Positions 42,885-50,866 of a DNA stretch of 64,000 nt are shown here, one piece after another. The position numbers and the translations under genes were made by a program. Each line of letters opens with the position of its first letter. Position 1 is the first letter of the stretch. Source of the stretch: Pollutimonas bauzanensis (GTDB lineage: Bacteria; Pseudomonadota; Gammaproteobacteria; Burkholderiales; Burkholderiaceae_B); contig NZ_FQXE01000022.1 of the NCBI RefSeq assembly GCF_900129885.1, positions 1-64,000 on the forward strand. Direction: 5' to 3'. Under the pieces are notes generated by a model. It worked only from the letters and a program-made list of their open reading frames with translations. It searched no databases and was not told where the DNA came from.

Positions 42885-44209
42885 TCGATAGACTCATAGC
42901 CTTCCTGGTATTGTGCATCGCGCTGGGCGCCCCGTTCGGGCTCACCCTGGTCCTGACCAGCAGCGTACTGCTCAACTTCGTGTTCTTCTATCCCCTGTTC
43001 ATGTCAGGCATCTGGATGGCGGGAGGGCTGTACTTCTGGTATCACTGGGAACGGCACTGGGCCTGGCGGCCCCACCGGCCGCCCCAGTTTCCCGGCCAGC
43101 CATTGATCACCGTGATCATCCCCTGCTACAACGAAGCGGACCACGGCGAAGAAACCATACTGGCCGCGCTCGGGCAGGACTATCCCAATATCGAAGTCAT
43201 CGCCATCAACGACGGCTCCACCGACGGCACCGCGGCGCTTTTCGACAAGCTTACCGCCGAGCATCCGAGGCTGCGCGTCATCCATCTGGCGCACAACCAG
43301 GGCAAGGCCATGGCGCTGCGCATGGGCGCGATGGCGGCCTGCAGCGATTACCTGGTCTGCATCGACGGCGATGCCCTGCTCGACAGGGATGCGGTCAGCT
43401 ACCTGGCGGCCCCCCTGATACACAATCCAGGCGTGGGCGCCGTCACCGGCAATCCGCGCATCCGCACGCGGTCCACGCTCATCGGGCGCATACAAGTGGG
43501 CGAATTTTCCTCGATCATCGGACTCATCAAGCGCACCCAGCGCGTCTATGGGCAATTGTTCACGGTTTCCGGCGTGGTTACGGCGTTCCGGCGCCAGGCG
43601 CTGGCCCAGGTGGACTACTGGAGCCTGGACATGATCACCGAGGACATCGACATCACCTGGAAACTGCAGCGCGAAAACTGGGCGGTCTTTTATGAGCCGC
43701 GCGCCCTGTGCTGGATCCTGATGCCCGAAACCCTGCATGGGCTGTGGAAACAGCGCCTGCGCTGGGCGCAGGGTGGCGCCGAAGTCTTTCTGAAGAACCT
43801 GCTCACCATCTGGAGCTGGCGGCATCGCCGCCTATGGCCCTTGCTGCTCGAATACTGCCTGTCGATTGCCTGGGCTTTCGCATTCGCCCTTTCCATTGTG
43901 CTGTGGCTGCTGGGCCACGCCGTGGCGCTGCCGCCCAACATACAAGTGTCGATACTCATGCCTCCCTCATTCACCGGCATGGTGCTGGCCATGGTCTGCC
44001 TGATGCAGTTCGCCGTCAGCATACTGATAGACCGGCGCTACGAGCCTACCCTGGCGCGTTCGCTGTACTGGATCATCTGGTATCCGTTCGCCTACTGGAT
44101 CATCAACCTGTTCACCACCCTGTGCAGTTTCCCCAAAGTCATGCTTCGCATCCGGCGCCAGCGCGCCCGCTGGTCGAGCCCGGATCGCGGCATCAAGGAG
44201 TTGTCATGA
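42881..44209 (+). CDS. pgaC: PNAG synthase glycosyltransferase PgaC (BpsC/HmsR)
   Basis: A 442-residue inner-membrane family-2 glycosyltransferase polymerising UDP-GlcNAc. Two N-terminal helices precede the GT2 domain with YNEADHGEE, INDGSTDGT, the metal-binding IDGDALLD, TEDIDITW and QRLRWAQGG (QxxRW). Three or more C-terminal helices complete the channel. ATG 42881 overlaps the pgaB stop (ATGA); the 101-codon upstream open extension is antisense-like shadow in another frame of pgaB. Confidence 0.95.
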   Translation: MIDRLIAFLVLCIALGAPFGLTLVLTSSVLLNFVFFYPLFMSGIWMAGGLYFWYHWERHWAWRPHRPPQFPGQPLITVIIPCYNEADHGEETILAALGQDYPNIEVIAINDGSTDGTAALFDKLTAEHPRLRVIHLAHNQGKAMALRMGAMAACSDYLVCIDGDALLDRDAVSYLAAPLIHNPGVGAVTGNPRIRTRSTLIGRIQVGEFSSIIGLIKRTQRVYGQLFTVSGVVTAFRRQALAQVDYWSLDMITEDIDITWKLQRENWAVFYEPRALCWILMPETLHGLWKQRLRWAQGGAEVFLKNLLTIWSWRHRRLWPLLLEYCLSIAWAFAFALSIVLWLLGHAVALPPNIQVSILMPPSFTGMVLAMVCLMQFAVSILIDRRYEPTLARSLYWIIWYPFAYWIINLFTTLCSFPKVMLRIRRQRARWSSPDRGIKELS

Positions 44210-44679
44210 TCATCACCACCCAACGCTCGTCCATCGCGCAGGCCATAGACGCGACGCTGACCGCCCTAGGCTGGATAGGCTTTTTCTATCTGTTCACCAA
44301 AGGCGTGGCCAGCATCATCGACGGCACCTACGACAGCCCGAGAATCGCCATCCTCGACCCCTTCCTGCCCACGGCGACGACGCTGGCGGCCTACCTGCTG
44401 GTGGCCGCCTTCAACGCCTTGCTGCTCGTCCTGTGGGCCCGCTACCGCAAGCTTTTCTTCAAAGACCTGCGCCGCGTGCGCGCGCCGGCCCCCATAGACG
44501 ACGCCAGCGTGGCCCAGCACTTTCGATTGTCCTGCAACCAATTGCGTGAAATCCAGGACAGCCGGGTGACGGTGATCTACCACGCCCCGGATGGCGCCAT
44601 TGCGCACCTGGAAACCGACCAATTGCGCATGCAGCGCGCCGACGACGACAAGGCCTATGTAGCGGTCAAAGTGGCGTAA
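44206..44679 (+). CDS. pgaD: PNAG synthesis accessory protein PgaD
   Basis: A 157-residue inner-membrane protein with two helices (about residues 20-40 and 58-82) and a cytoplasmic tail, required with PgaC for polymerisation and, in E. coli, for c-di-GMP activation. Recognisable parts are TLTALGWIGFFYLFTKG and LLLVLWARYRKLFFK. It overlaps pgaC by 4 bp and ends the operon. The csg genes begin 275 bp later on the same strand. Confidence 0.9.
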   Translation: MIITTQRSSIAQAIDATLTALGWIGFFYLFTKGVASIIDGTYDSPRIAILDPFLPTATTLAAYLLVAAFNALLLVLWARYRKLFFKDLRRVRAPAPIDDASVAQHFRLSCNQLREIQDSRVTVIYHAPDGAIAHLETDQLRMQRADDDKAYVAVKVA

Positions 44680-44954
44680 CGACGCCTGGCGAAAGAACGC
44701 TTTTGGCCTCGGTCATTTGGCGGAGCATGAACTAAGACATACAGCGGAGTGCGGCCTACGCCTTCTGACGCATGTATCTCGCAGCGTAGGACCTTAAGAT
44801 ACATCAAAGCATTTGGTTTCTTCAAGTTAAGAAAAGACTCAGGAATGTAACCATAAGCAGCAAGGGGAAGAGGTCAACGATGCAGCACGCACTGACCTTT
44901 GTCGTATCGCTTAACCGCAACAATAACGCGAAACCGCGGCAGGGAGAGGATTAG
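44680..44954. other. pgaD-csgE intergenic region
   Basis: 275 bp that likely contain the csgEFG promoter. No strong terminator hairpin was seen, so read-through from pga is possible. A 24-codon candidate leader frame fills the last 75 bp. Confidence 0.5.
44880..44954 (+). CDS. Candidate 24-codon leader peptide before csgE
   Basis: AAGGGGAAGAGG is followed eight bases later by ATG 44880. The frame (beginning MQHALTFVVSLNRNNNAK) stops with TAG directly before the csgE ATG at 44955. It could couple ribosome entry to csgE. The peptide itself matches nothing known, and chance is possible. Confidence 0.3.
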   Translation: MQHALTFVVSLNRNNNAKPRQGED

Positions 44955-45515
44955 ATGCGCACATTCGCCACCGTATTGGCTCCGCTGGCCCTCGCTTTGT
45001 GCGGCCAGGCCGCCCATGCCGCCGCCATGACGGTAATCAAGGACGCCACGCAGGCGACAGAGGCGGCCGAAAGCAAGGCCGCCGTCGCCAAGGACAAGCT
45101 GCCCAAGCCCGGCCTCAATGGCGCGAATGGCGCGAATGGCGCGAATGGCATGAATGGTGCGAACGGACCCCGGAAAAGCGTATTTGACGATCCTTTGGCC
45201 GGTGTCGTGGTCAATCGCACCGTGACGGTGCTGGGCCAGGATTTCTACCAGTATTTCACCTCACTGTGGCGTCAGAAAGACACCGGCGGCCAGTTCTCGA
45301 TTTCGATATACGAGCGCCCATCGGCGCGCTTCGGCAGCGAGATATGGGTGCAATTCCGGCAAAAAAAAATGTTTCACGCCTTTTTGCCGCCCGCGCGGGC
45401 CGCGACCAAGAAGATAAGCGCGGCCGCGGTAGAGATCGTCTACCAGAACATCACCGACAGTGAAGTCGAACGCATCATGGTTAAAAGCCCTGACCTGGGG
45501 CCAGAGGAGATGTAA
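44955..45515 (+). CDS. csgE: Curli assembly protein CsgE
   Basis: A 186-residue periplasmic chaperone that caps and targets substrate to the CsgG secretion channel. The signal peptide ends AHA-AA. The conserved core is DDPLAGVVVNRTVTVLGQDFYQYFTSLWRQKD, followed by FSISIYERPSARFGSEIWVQF. It is longer than the E. coli protein because of an N-terminal region with an Asn-Gly-Ala repeat (residues 55-70) encoded by a 9-bp tandem repeat. Its stop codon (45513-45515) is followed immediately by the csgF ATG. Confidence 0.93.
   Translation: MRTFATVLAPLALALCGQAAHAAAMTVIKDATQATEAAESKAAVAKDKLPKPGLNGANGANGANGMNGANGPRKSVFDDPLAGVVVNRTVTVLGQDFYQYFTSLWRQKDTGGQFSISIYERPSARFGSEIWVQFRQKKMFHAFLPPARAATKKISAAAVEIVYQNITDSEVERIMVKSPDLGPEEM
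45117..45161 (+). repeat. 9-bp in-frame repeat within csgE
   Basis: Five units of aatggcgcg (the fourth aatggcatg, the fifth aatggtgcg) encode Asn-Gly-Ala repeats between the signal peptide and the CsgE core. A change in copy number would keep the frame. Confidence 0.9.
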
Positions 45516-45986
45516 ATGAAAGAAGCTACCGTGTCGAAGAGAAAACCCTATCGCCTGCGCAACGCCTTGATGCTTGCATCCTGGGCCCTGGCCGGCCAGG
45601 CCGCCGCCACCGAGCTGGTGTATTACCCGTTCAATCCCTCCTTTGGCGGCAATCCGCTGAACGGGTCGGTGCTGCTGAACTCGGCGCTGGCGACGAACAA
45701 GCACAAGGACCCCGATATCGATTCGGACAGGTACGGCATAGAGGACAAGACGCCCGCCCAGCTGCTCAATGAGGCGATAGAGCGCAACGTCGTCAACCGC
45801 ATGTCCAACGCCGCCAGCGCCCAGATCATGGACGCGAACGGCAATTTCATACCGGGCAGCCTCGAAACCAGCAACTTCACCATCACCGTCGCGGTCTCCG
45901 CGACCAACCCGAACAACCTGACCATCACCACGATAGACAAGCTGACAGGCGCTACGACCGTTTTCAATGTGAGCAATCCAGGATGA
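45516..45986 (+). CDS. csgF: Curli assembly protein CsgF
   Basis: A 156-residue secreted protein that sits in the CsgG pore and anchors the nucleator at the cell surface. The conserved mature N-terminus TELVYYPFNPSFGGNPLNGSVLLNSA starts near residue 29, after the signal peptide. The C-terminal part (TITVAVSATNPNNLTITTIDKLTGATTVFNV) is beta-rich as in the family. It overlaps csgG by 4 bp. Confidence 0.93.
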   Translation: MKEATVSKRKPYRLRNALMLASWALAGQAAATELVYYPFNPSFGGNPLNGSVLLNSALATNKHKDPDIDSDRYGIEDKTPAQLLNEAIERNVVNRMSNAASAQIMDANGNFIPGSLETSNFTITVAVSATNPNNLTITTIDKLTGATTVFNVSNPG

Positions 45987-46924
45987 ATACCGACAAGAAA
46001 AACAGCGCCGCCTATCGGCGCCTGGCAAGCGCCGGCATGGCCGCGATGATGTGCGGCGCGCTCGGTGCCTGCGCGGTGCCCAGCACCCCCGTCAAAGTCA
46101 CGACCGCCGCGCAGCTGACGCCGCCCACGCCGTCATCGCACGATTTGCGCAAGCTGCCGCCGCCCAAGGGGAAAGTCGTAGTGGCCGTGTATGGATTCCG
46201 CGACCAGACCGGGCAGTACAAGCCCTCGCCGGACAGCTCATTTTCGACTTCCGTCACGCAAGGGGCCGCCTCGATGCTGGTCAAGGCCCTGAAGGAATCC
46301 GGCTGGTTCACCCCCGTCGAGCGGGAAAGCCTGCAGGAATTGCTGACCGAGCGCCGGATAGTCCGGGCGCTGGACGGTTCGCAGGCCAAGGATGCGCCCG
46401 AAATCTATATCCCGGCGCTGGTGCCGGCCTCCATCCTGATAGATGGCGGAATCATTTCCTATGAAAGCAATGTCAGGACTGGCGGGCTGGGAGCCAAATT
46501 CCTGGGAGTCGGGCTGTCCACCCAGTACCGCATGGATCAGGTGACGATAGGCTTGCGCAGCGTCGACATCCGCACCGGCCAGGTGTTGCAGACCGTATCC
46601 ACCACCAAGACCATTTTCTCGTACGAGGTGCGCCCCAGCGTCTACAAGTTCGTGAACTTCAAGGACTTGCTGGAAATCGAGGGCGGCGTCACGAGCAATG
46701 AGCCCGCCCAGCTGTGCGTCAAGGAAGCGATAGAAGCGGCGGTGCTGCACCTGACCGTGCAAGGCCTCAAGGACAGGAACTGGGTGCTCAAGAATGAAAG
46801 CGACTGGAACCTGCCGATCATCCAGAACTACCTGCGGGAAGAAACCAACTACGCCGCTACCCCGATCGACTTAGCCGCGGACGTGAACAAGACTTCTGCT
46901 GCGCTAGTGGCCCCTGGCAACTAG
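45983..46924 (+). CDS. csgG: Curli secretion channel lipoprotein CsgG
   Basis: A 313-residue outer-membrane lipoprotein forming the nonameric channel for curli subunits. The lipobox is ALGAC (Cys31). Recognisable family segments are VVVAVYGFRDQTGQYKPSPDSSFSTSVTQGAASMLVKALKESGWFTPVERESLQELLTERRIVR and ILIDGGIISYESNVRTGGLGAKFLGVG. The C-terminus is somewhat extended relative to the E. coli protein. It precedes the curlin gene by 96 bp containing a hairpin. Confidence 0.95.
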   Translation: MNTDKKNSAAYRRLASAGMAAMMCGALGACAVPSTPVKVTTAAQLTPPTPSSHDLRKLPPPKGKVVVAVYGFRDQTGQYKPSPDSSFSTSVTQGAASMLVKALKESGWFTPVERESLQELLTERRIVRALDGSQAKDAPEIYIPALVPASILIDGGIISYESNVRTGGLGAKFLGVGLSTQYRMDQVTIGLRSVDIRTGQVLQTVSTTKTIFSYEVRPSVYKFVNFKDLLEIEGGVTSNEPAQLCVKEAIEAAVLHLTVQGLKDRNWVLKNESDWNLPIIQNYLREETNYAATPIDLAADVNKTSAALVAPGN

Positions 46925-46966
46925 GCGCAAGCATAGCAGCCGTAGCGTCGTCCAGTAGTCCGGTAT

Positions 46967-47004
46967 TAAAGACCGCCGGATTAACCTGCAGTACCTGGTC
47001 TTTA
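46967..47004 (+). promoter_or_regulatory. Hairpin between csgG and curlin gene
   Basis: taaagacc (46967-46974) pairs with ggtcttta (46997-47004) and is followed by tttt and the curlin ribosome site (AGGAGA). It could act as a partial terminator/attenuator or control ribosome access. Confidence 0.45.
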
Positions 47005-47020
47005 TTTTCAGGAGAAATAT

Positions 47021-47710
47021 ATGAGTATCAAATTGTCTGCACTCGCCCTGGGCATCACCCTGGCTTACGGCGCCACCGCGGCAATGGCAGCCGATAATGC
47101 CACGGTCTATCAAAAGGGTTGGTATAACGACGCCTCCATTGAACAGTATGACAACAACGGAGCCGTCGCCACCATTTCCCAGGATGGATTCCGCAATGAC
47201 GCCGTCGTCCTGCAGGAGCAGGTCGACGGCGGCCTGGCCACCATCATCCAGACCGCCAGCGCCGGATCGGCAACCATTGATCAAGGCGGCGCATGGGGAA
47301 CGGGCCATTGGGTCAAGAACGGCCGGCACAGCCAAGTCTGGGTCGACGGCAGCTGGACCAACGGTCTGAATCAGACCGCCAGCATCAATCAGGCCAGCGG
47401 CTCGAACAACGATGCATGGGCAACCCAGACCGGCAGCAACGTCGAAGCCTCCATCTATCAAGCCGGCGTACGCAATACCGCCGGCATTGTCCAGAATGGC
47501 ACGGGCACCCAGACCGACCAGGCCAACATCAGCCAAGTCGGTAAATACAACGACGCCTATATTACCCAGGCCGGCAAAAACCTGGTCGCCTCCATCAGCC
47601 AGGTCGGCGTAGGCCAGGAAGCGACCATTCTTCAAACGGGAGCCAACAAGACCGCGACGGTCTCGCAATCCAGCGGCGCCTACAACACCGCGTATATCAA
47701 TCAGCGGTAA
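47021..47710 (+). CDS. Curlin-repeat amyloid subunit (CsgA/CsgB-like)
   Basis: A 229-residue secreted amyloid subunit. The signal peptide ends AMA-AD (residue 23). The mature protein is made of curlin repeats of about 22 residues (pattern A-x-I-x-Q-x-G-x-x-N-x-A), for example ASIEQYDNNGAVATISQDGFRNDA, ASISQVGVGQEATILQTGANKTA. An aromatic, non-canonical stretch (about 92-116, AWGTGHWVKNGRHSQVWVDGSWTN) interrupts the repeats. The end YINQR recalls the CsgB C-terminus. Only one curlin gene is present, so whether it is the major fibre, the nucleator or both is unclear. AGGAGA precedes the ATG. Confidence 0.88.
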   Translation: MSIKLSALALGITLAYGATAAMAADNATVYQKGWYNDASIEQYDNNGAVATISQDGFRNDAVVLQEQVDGGLATIIQTASAGSATIDQGGAWGTGHWVKNGRHSQVWVDGSWTNGLNQTASINQASGSNNDAWATQTGSNVEASIYQAGVRNTAGIVQNGTGTQTDQANISQVGKYNDAYITQAGKNLVASISQVGVGQEATILQTGANKTATVSQSSGAYNTAYINQR

Positions 47711-47860
47711 CGATAGCGTCGGATAACGGCGCTATCGCGGAATCGGTCACGGGCAGGCACGCTGCTTGCTCGTGACCCGCCCAACAAGAATTGGAATGAT
47801 TCTCGCTGCCGGCGGCGTTGTAAATTTGATACAAATCAGAATACAACAAAGGGGAAAAAC

Positions 47861-48169
47861 ATGGCTGCAGATAGCGATATACAGGTCTGGCTCGAAACCT
47901 TTGCGAAAACTCAACCCGCTGTCATCGTTCCATACGTAAAGAGCACTGAGAATATGACGCTGCGATATAAGGTCCGCGCGGTAAGGCAAGGCAGCGGGGG
48001 CAAGTCGGTACTGGGACAAGGGGGCGTAGTCACCATAGTGGCGAACGTGCCGGCCGCATTGTCACGCATGTCATTGAACCGCTCCCCCGCCGACGACTGC
48101 CAGATAGACCTGATACTGACCGAAAGCGGGGCCGGTGAAAGGCGCTATCATTTCGATTGCCCAAAATAA
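47861..48169 (+). CDS. csgH: CsgH-like curli accessory protein
   Basis: A 102-residue protein predicted to be a small beta-sandwich (LRYKVRAVRQGSGGKSVLGQGGVVTIVANVPAALSRMSLNRSPADDCQIDLILTES). It resembles CsgH of alphaproteobacterial and other curli loci, which like CsgC inhibits premature amyloid formation in the periplasm. AAAGGGG fixes ATG 47861. No signal peptide is evident (MAADSDIQVWLE), which is odd for a periplasmic protein. Two cysteines (C98-region and DDCQ) could form a disulfide. The assignment rests on context plus short similarity. Confidence 0.65.
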   Translation: MAADSDIQVWLETFAKTQPAVIVPYVKSTENMTLRYKVRAVRQGSGGKSVLGQGGVVTIVANVPAALSRMSLNRSPADDCQIDLILTESGAGERRYHFDCPK

Positions 48170-48461
48170 TATTTAGGCGGAGAAATTTGTTAATTATAGT
48201 AATAACTTACGGCCGTTTACTAAAGTAAGTAAATACTTGCGTATTAAGCCGTGTGCCAATACCATACAAAACGTAATAATCCAATTGGATCATTTGTTTC
48301 GCCCAGCGCGAAACCTGACAGATGGCTGAATATGATGCGAAAGAGCCGCTGACATGCATTGCCCGGATGTCGTGTGAAGGGCAGTCAGCTCTGCAACTCC
48401 TCGGATGCTTCAGCCTCCCGATCGACGCAACAAGCGACGTGGAACTTAGGAAGAAGAAAGA
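48170..48461. other. AT-rich upstream region of LuxR-type gene
   Basis: 292 bp of notably AT-rich sequence (about 48165-48295), likely a promoter region. It includes the palindrome CCAATTGG (48281-48288) and the dyad listed at 48296-48314. No gene is supported. Confidence 0.6.
48296..48314. promoter_or_regulatory. Dyad upstream of LuxR-type regulator
   Basis: GTTTCGC (48296-48302) and GCGAAAC (48308-48314) form a perfect inverted repeat with a 5-bp spacer, about 150 bp before the regulator start. It is a candidate operator. Confidence 0.4.
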
Positions 48462-49280
48462 ATGCCGATCATTATTGTCGTCGAGCCTCATCCTTTGCTA
48501 CGGCTCGGTATCTTGCAGCTCTTGTCAGATGTCGTATCCGGCGTAAAGCTCGAAGGCGCCGACTATGCCGCCCCTACACATGAAGCTGCAACATCCCGCC
48601 ATTGCGACCTGCTTTTGTTGTCAGTGTCATCGCTGGAGGATATCCACGATCTGACCACCGCCGCCGATCGCGCCTATTCGCCGAAAGCCATGCTGCTGCT
48701 GTCGGAAAGCAGCGAGATGCCGCAATCGGTAAAAGGCCTGCCGCCTTCCGTAGCCGGATACGTGCTGAAAAACGTACCGCCCGAAGTGCTGCAAGCCTCG
48801 GTGCGGCTGGTCCTCGCCGGAGGCACCTGCTTTCCGCTGCGACCCAATATAAACAAGGCGACGCAATCGCTGATGCCGCTGTACGAACCCGTGAAGTGGC
48901 CGCCGCCCGCGGAAGTCAAGAGCAAGATCGTTCCCGAAGCCAACTCCGAATGCCAGATGCTGGGCCTGACGCCGCGCCAATACGAAGTGCTGGTTCTGCT
49001 GGCCCGCGGCTATCCGATGAAAACCGTAGGCCGCTATCTGAACATTTCGGTCGCCACCGCCAAAGCCCACACCGAAACGCTGTATCAGCGCCTCGATGTC
49101 CACAACCGCAACGCCGCCGTGTATGCGGCGGTGTCGCGCGGTGCCACGCTGGGGTGGGCGTCGATCAGCGGAGCCCAGCAGGCCTGCGCGGATCCGCCCA
49201 AGCCTGGCATCGACGGCCAGTCCGCCATCGATGTCAGGTCCAGCCCGCAAGCCAGGCATAGCGTCGGAGTCAGGTCCTGA
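48462..49280 (+). CDS. LuxR-type regulator with degenerate receiver domain (CsgD-like role)
   Basis: A 272-residue NarL/LuxR-type regulator. Residues 1-125 have a receiver-like fold, but the phosphoacceptor position is Ser54 (DLLLLSV) and the acidic pair is reduced to E8-P9; the Lys in GYVLKNVPPE remains. Residues 163-222 form a LuxR helix-turn-helix (LGLTPRQYEVLVLLARGYPMKTVGRYLNISVATAKAHTETLYQRLDV). A 50-residue tail follows. Placed directly after the curli genes, it probably regulates matrix production without phosphorylation, as CsgD does in E. coli with another atypical receiver. Orthology to CsgD is not claimed. Confidence 0.85.
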   Translation: MPIIIVVEPHPLLRLGILQLLSDVVSGVKLEGADYAAPTHEAATSRHCDLLLLSVSSLEDIHDLTTAADRAYSPKAMLLLSESSEMPQSVKGLPPSVAGYVLKNVPPEVLQASVRLVLAGGTCFPLRPNINKATQSLMPLYEPVKWPPPAEVKSKIVPEANSECQMLGLTPRQYEVLVLLARGYPMKTVGRYLNISVATAKAHTETLYQRLDVHNRNAAVYAAVSRGATLGWASISGAQQACADPPKPGIDGQSAIDVRSSPQARHSVGVRS

Positions 49281-49346
49281 ACCGCTGACCGGGTCGGCCG
49301 ATACGGCGCGCCATGCGGGCTGCTGCGGGAAGAAGCAAGGAAACGC

Positions 49347-49772
49347 TCAGGCTTGCAGCGTGGCGTCCATGGTGATTTTGGCGTTAAGCAGTTTGGATAC
49401 CGGACAACCGGCCTTGGCCTGATTGGCGATCTCGTCGAACTTGGCCTGGTCGGCGCCGGGTATCGTGGCCACCAGCGTCAAATGGCTGGAAGTGATGGCA
49501 AAGCCGTCGCCGACCTTCTCCAGCGTTACGGCCGCCTGGGTTTCTATTTTTTCAGCGGTCAGGCCGGCCTCGCCCAGCATGAGCGACAAAGCCATTGAAA
49601 AGCACCCGGCGTGCGCCGCGGCGATGAGCTCTTCGGGATTGGTTCCCGGGCCGTCCTCGAAGCGCGCCTTGAAGCCGTAAGGGGCATGGTCCAGCACGCC
49701 CGTCTCGGTCGAAATGGTGCCGCCGCCGTCCTTGATGCCGCCCTTCCAGACTGCCGATGCTTTCTTGATCAT
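49347..49772 (-). CDS. osmC: OsmC-family peroxiredoxin
   Basis: A 141-residue thiol peroxidase reducing organic hydroperoxides. The two catalytic cysteines are in AAHAGCFSMALSLML and KAGCPVSKLL. The N-terminus (ASAVWKGGIKDGGGTISTETGVL) is typical. ATG 49772 follows AAGGAG; 16 upstream in-frame codons are not needed. It lies downstream of the suf operon on the same strand, with a 73-bp gap. Confidence 0.93.
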   Translation of the reverse strand: MIKKASAVWKGGIKDGGGTISTETGVLDHAPYGFKARFEDGPGTNPEELIAAAHAGCFSMALSLMLGEAGLTAEKIETQAAVTLEKVGDGFAITSSHLTLVATIPGADQAKFDEIANQAKAGCPVSKLLNAKITMDATLQA

Positions 49773-49845
49773 GACTGCTCCTTGAGTGTAAGAATGTAGG
49801 GTGTATTCAAGGGGCCGCAATTGCGGGCCGGCCCCGGTCCAGGCT

Positions 49846-50400
49846 TTACAACAGACCCATTTGCAAACGCGCCGGCTCGCTGATCATTTCCCGGCTCCAT
49901 GGCGGGTCCCAGACCAGGTCCACCTTGACCTCGTCGACACCATGTATAGACAACAACTTGCTGCGCGCCTCGTCGGCTATCATCGTTCCCATGCCGCAGC
50001 CCGGCGCCGTAAGCGTCATCTGGACTTCGATGCGGAACTGATCATCGCCGGCCGGCGACACTATGCAGCTATAAACCAGCCCGAGGTTGACGATATCGAT
50101 GGGAATCTCGGGGTCATAGCAGGTCGCCAGCAGGCTCCAGGCGGCATCCTCGACCGACTGCGCCGTGACCGGACCTTCCGGCACATGCACTTGCGCCTCG
50201 TCGGGCTCGAAGCCCAGCGCATCGCCATCCGCGCCTTCGATCCGGTACAGGTTGCCTTCCACCATCACCGTGTAGCTTCCGCCCAATTGCTGGGTGATCG
50301 TCGCCGAACACCCTTCTTCAATGGTCACGGGAGAGCCATAAGGAATGGTCACCGCCGGGCAATCCCGGTTCACGATCACTTCTTGACGTGCATAACTCAT
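49846..50400 (-). CDS. sufT: Fe-S cluster assembly protein SufT (DUF59/MIP18)
   Basis: A 184-residue protein. Residues 80-184 are a MIP18/DUF59 domain (VEDAAWSLLATCYDPEIPIDIVNLGLVY and LTAPGCGMGTMIADEARSKL), implicated in maturation of Fe-S proteins. The N-terminal 75 residues (VNRDCPAVTIPYGSPVTIEEGCSATITQQLGGSYTVMVEGNLYRI) are characteristic of the long SufT form. The start at 50400 is chosen from this conserved N-terminus rather than the upstream frame inside sufU. It is the last gene of the suf operon. Confidence 0.93.
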   Translation of the reverse strand: MSYARQEVIVNRDCPAVTIPYGSPVTIEEGCSATITQQLGGSYTVMVEGNLYRIEGADGDALGFEPDEAQVHVPEGPVTAQSVEDAAWSLLATCYDPEIPIDIVNLGLVYSCIVSPAGDDQFRIEVQMTLTAPGCGMGTMIADEARSKLLSIHGVDEVKVDLVWDPPWSREMISEPARLQMGLL

Positions 50401-50410
50401 AATGCGCCTC

Positions 50411-50866
50411 TTATTCGGTGCGAGCCGTATCCTTGGCCTGGGTAATGGCATTGTGCAAAGTGTGCCAGGCCAGCGTGGCGCACTTGACTCGGGCCGGAAA
50501 TTCGCGCACCCCTGAAAGGACTTCAAGCTTGCCGAAGTCCCGGCCCTCGGGATGGGCCGCTGTGAGCATGGCATGCATATCGCGAAACAGCATTTCGACT
50601 TCGGCAATGGGCTTGCCCTTGACGGCCTCGGTCATCAGCGACGCCGAAGCGGTCGAAATGGCGCAGCCATGACCCACGAAACTGGCCTCCTGGACGATGC
50701 CGTCCTTGACCCGCGCATAAATAGTCAGCTGGTCGCCGCACAGGGGGTTGTGCCCCACCGCGGTGTGGCTGGCGTCGTCCATCGCGTGGAAATTGCGCGG
50801 ATGGCGGTTGTGGTCGAAGATCACTTCCTGGTAGAGCTCTCGTAGATCGCCGTACGGTTCAGTCAT
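50411..50866 (-). CDS. sufU: Fe-S scaffold/sulfur-transfer protein SufU
   Basis: A 151-residue IscU-fold protein. Zinc/sulfur-binding residues are C in NPLCGDQ (C-G-D motif), C in GHGCAISTAS and C in RVKCATLAWH. SufU accepts sulfur from SufS in systems lacking SufE, and no sufE is present here. The start at 50866 (MTEPYGDLRELYQEVIFDHNRHPRN) overlaps the end of sufS by 8 bp; a TTG at 50884 is an alternative. Confidence 0.93.
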   Translation of the reverse strand: MTEPYGDLRELYQEVIFDHNRHPRNFHAMDDASHTAVGHNPLCGDQLTIYARVKDGIVQEASFVGHGCAISTASASLMTEAVKGKPIAEVEMLFRDMHAMLTAAHPEGRDFGKLEVLSGVREFPARVKCATLAWHTLHNAITQAKDTARTE

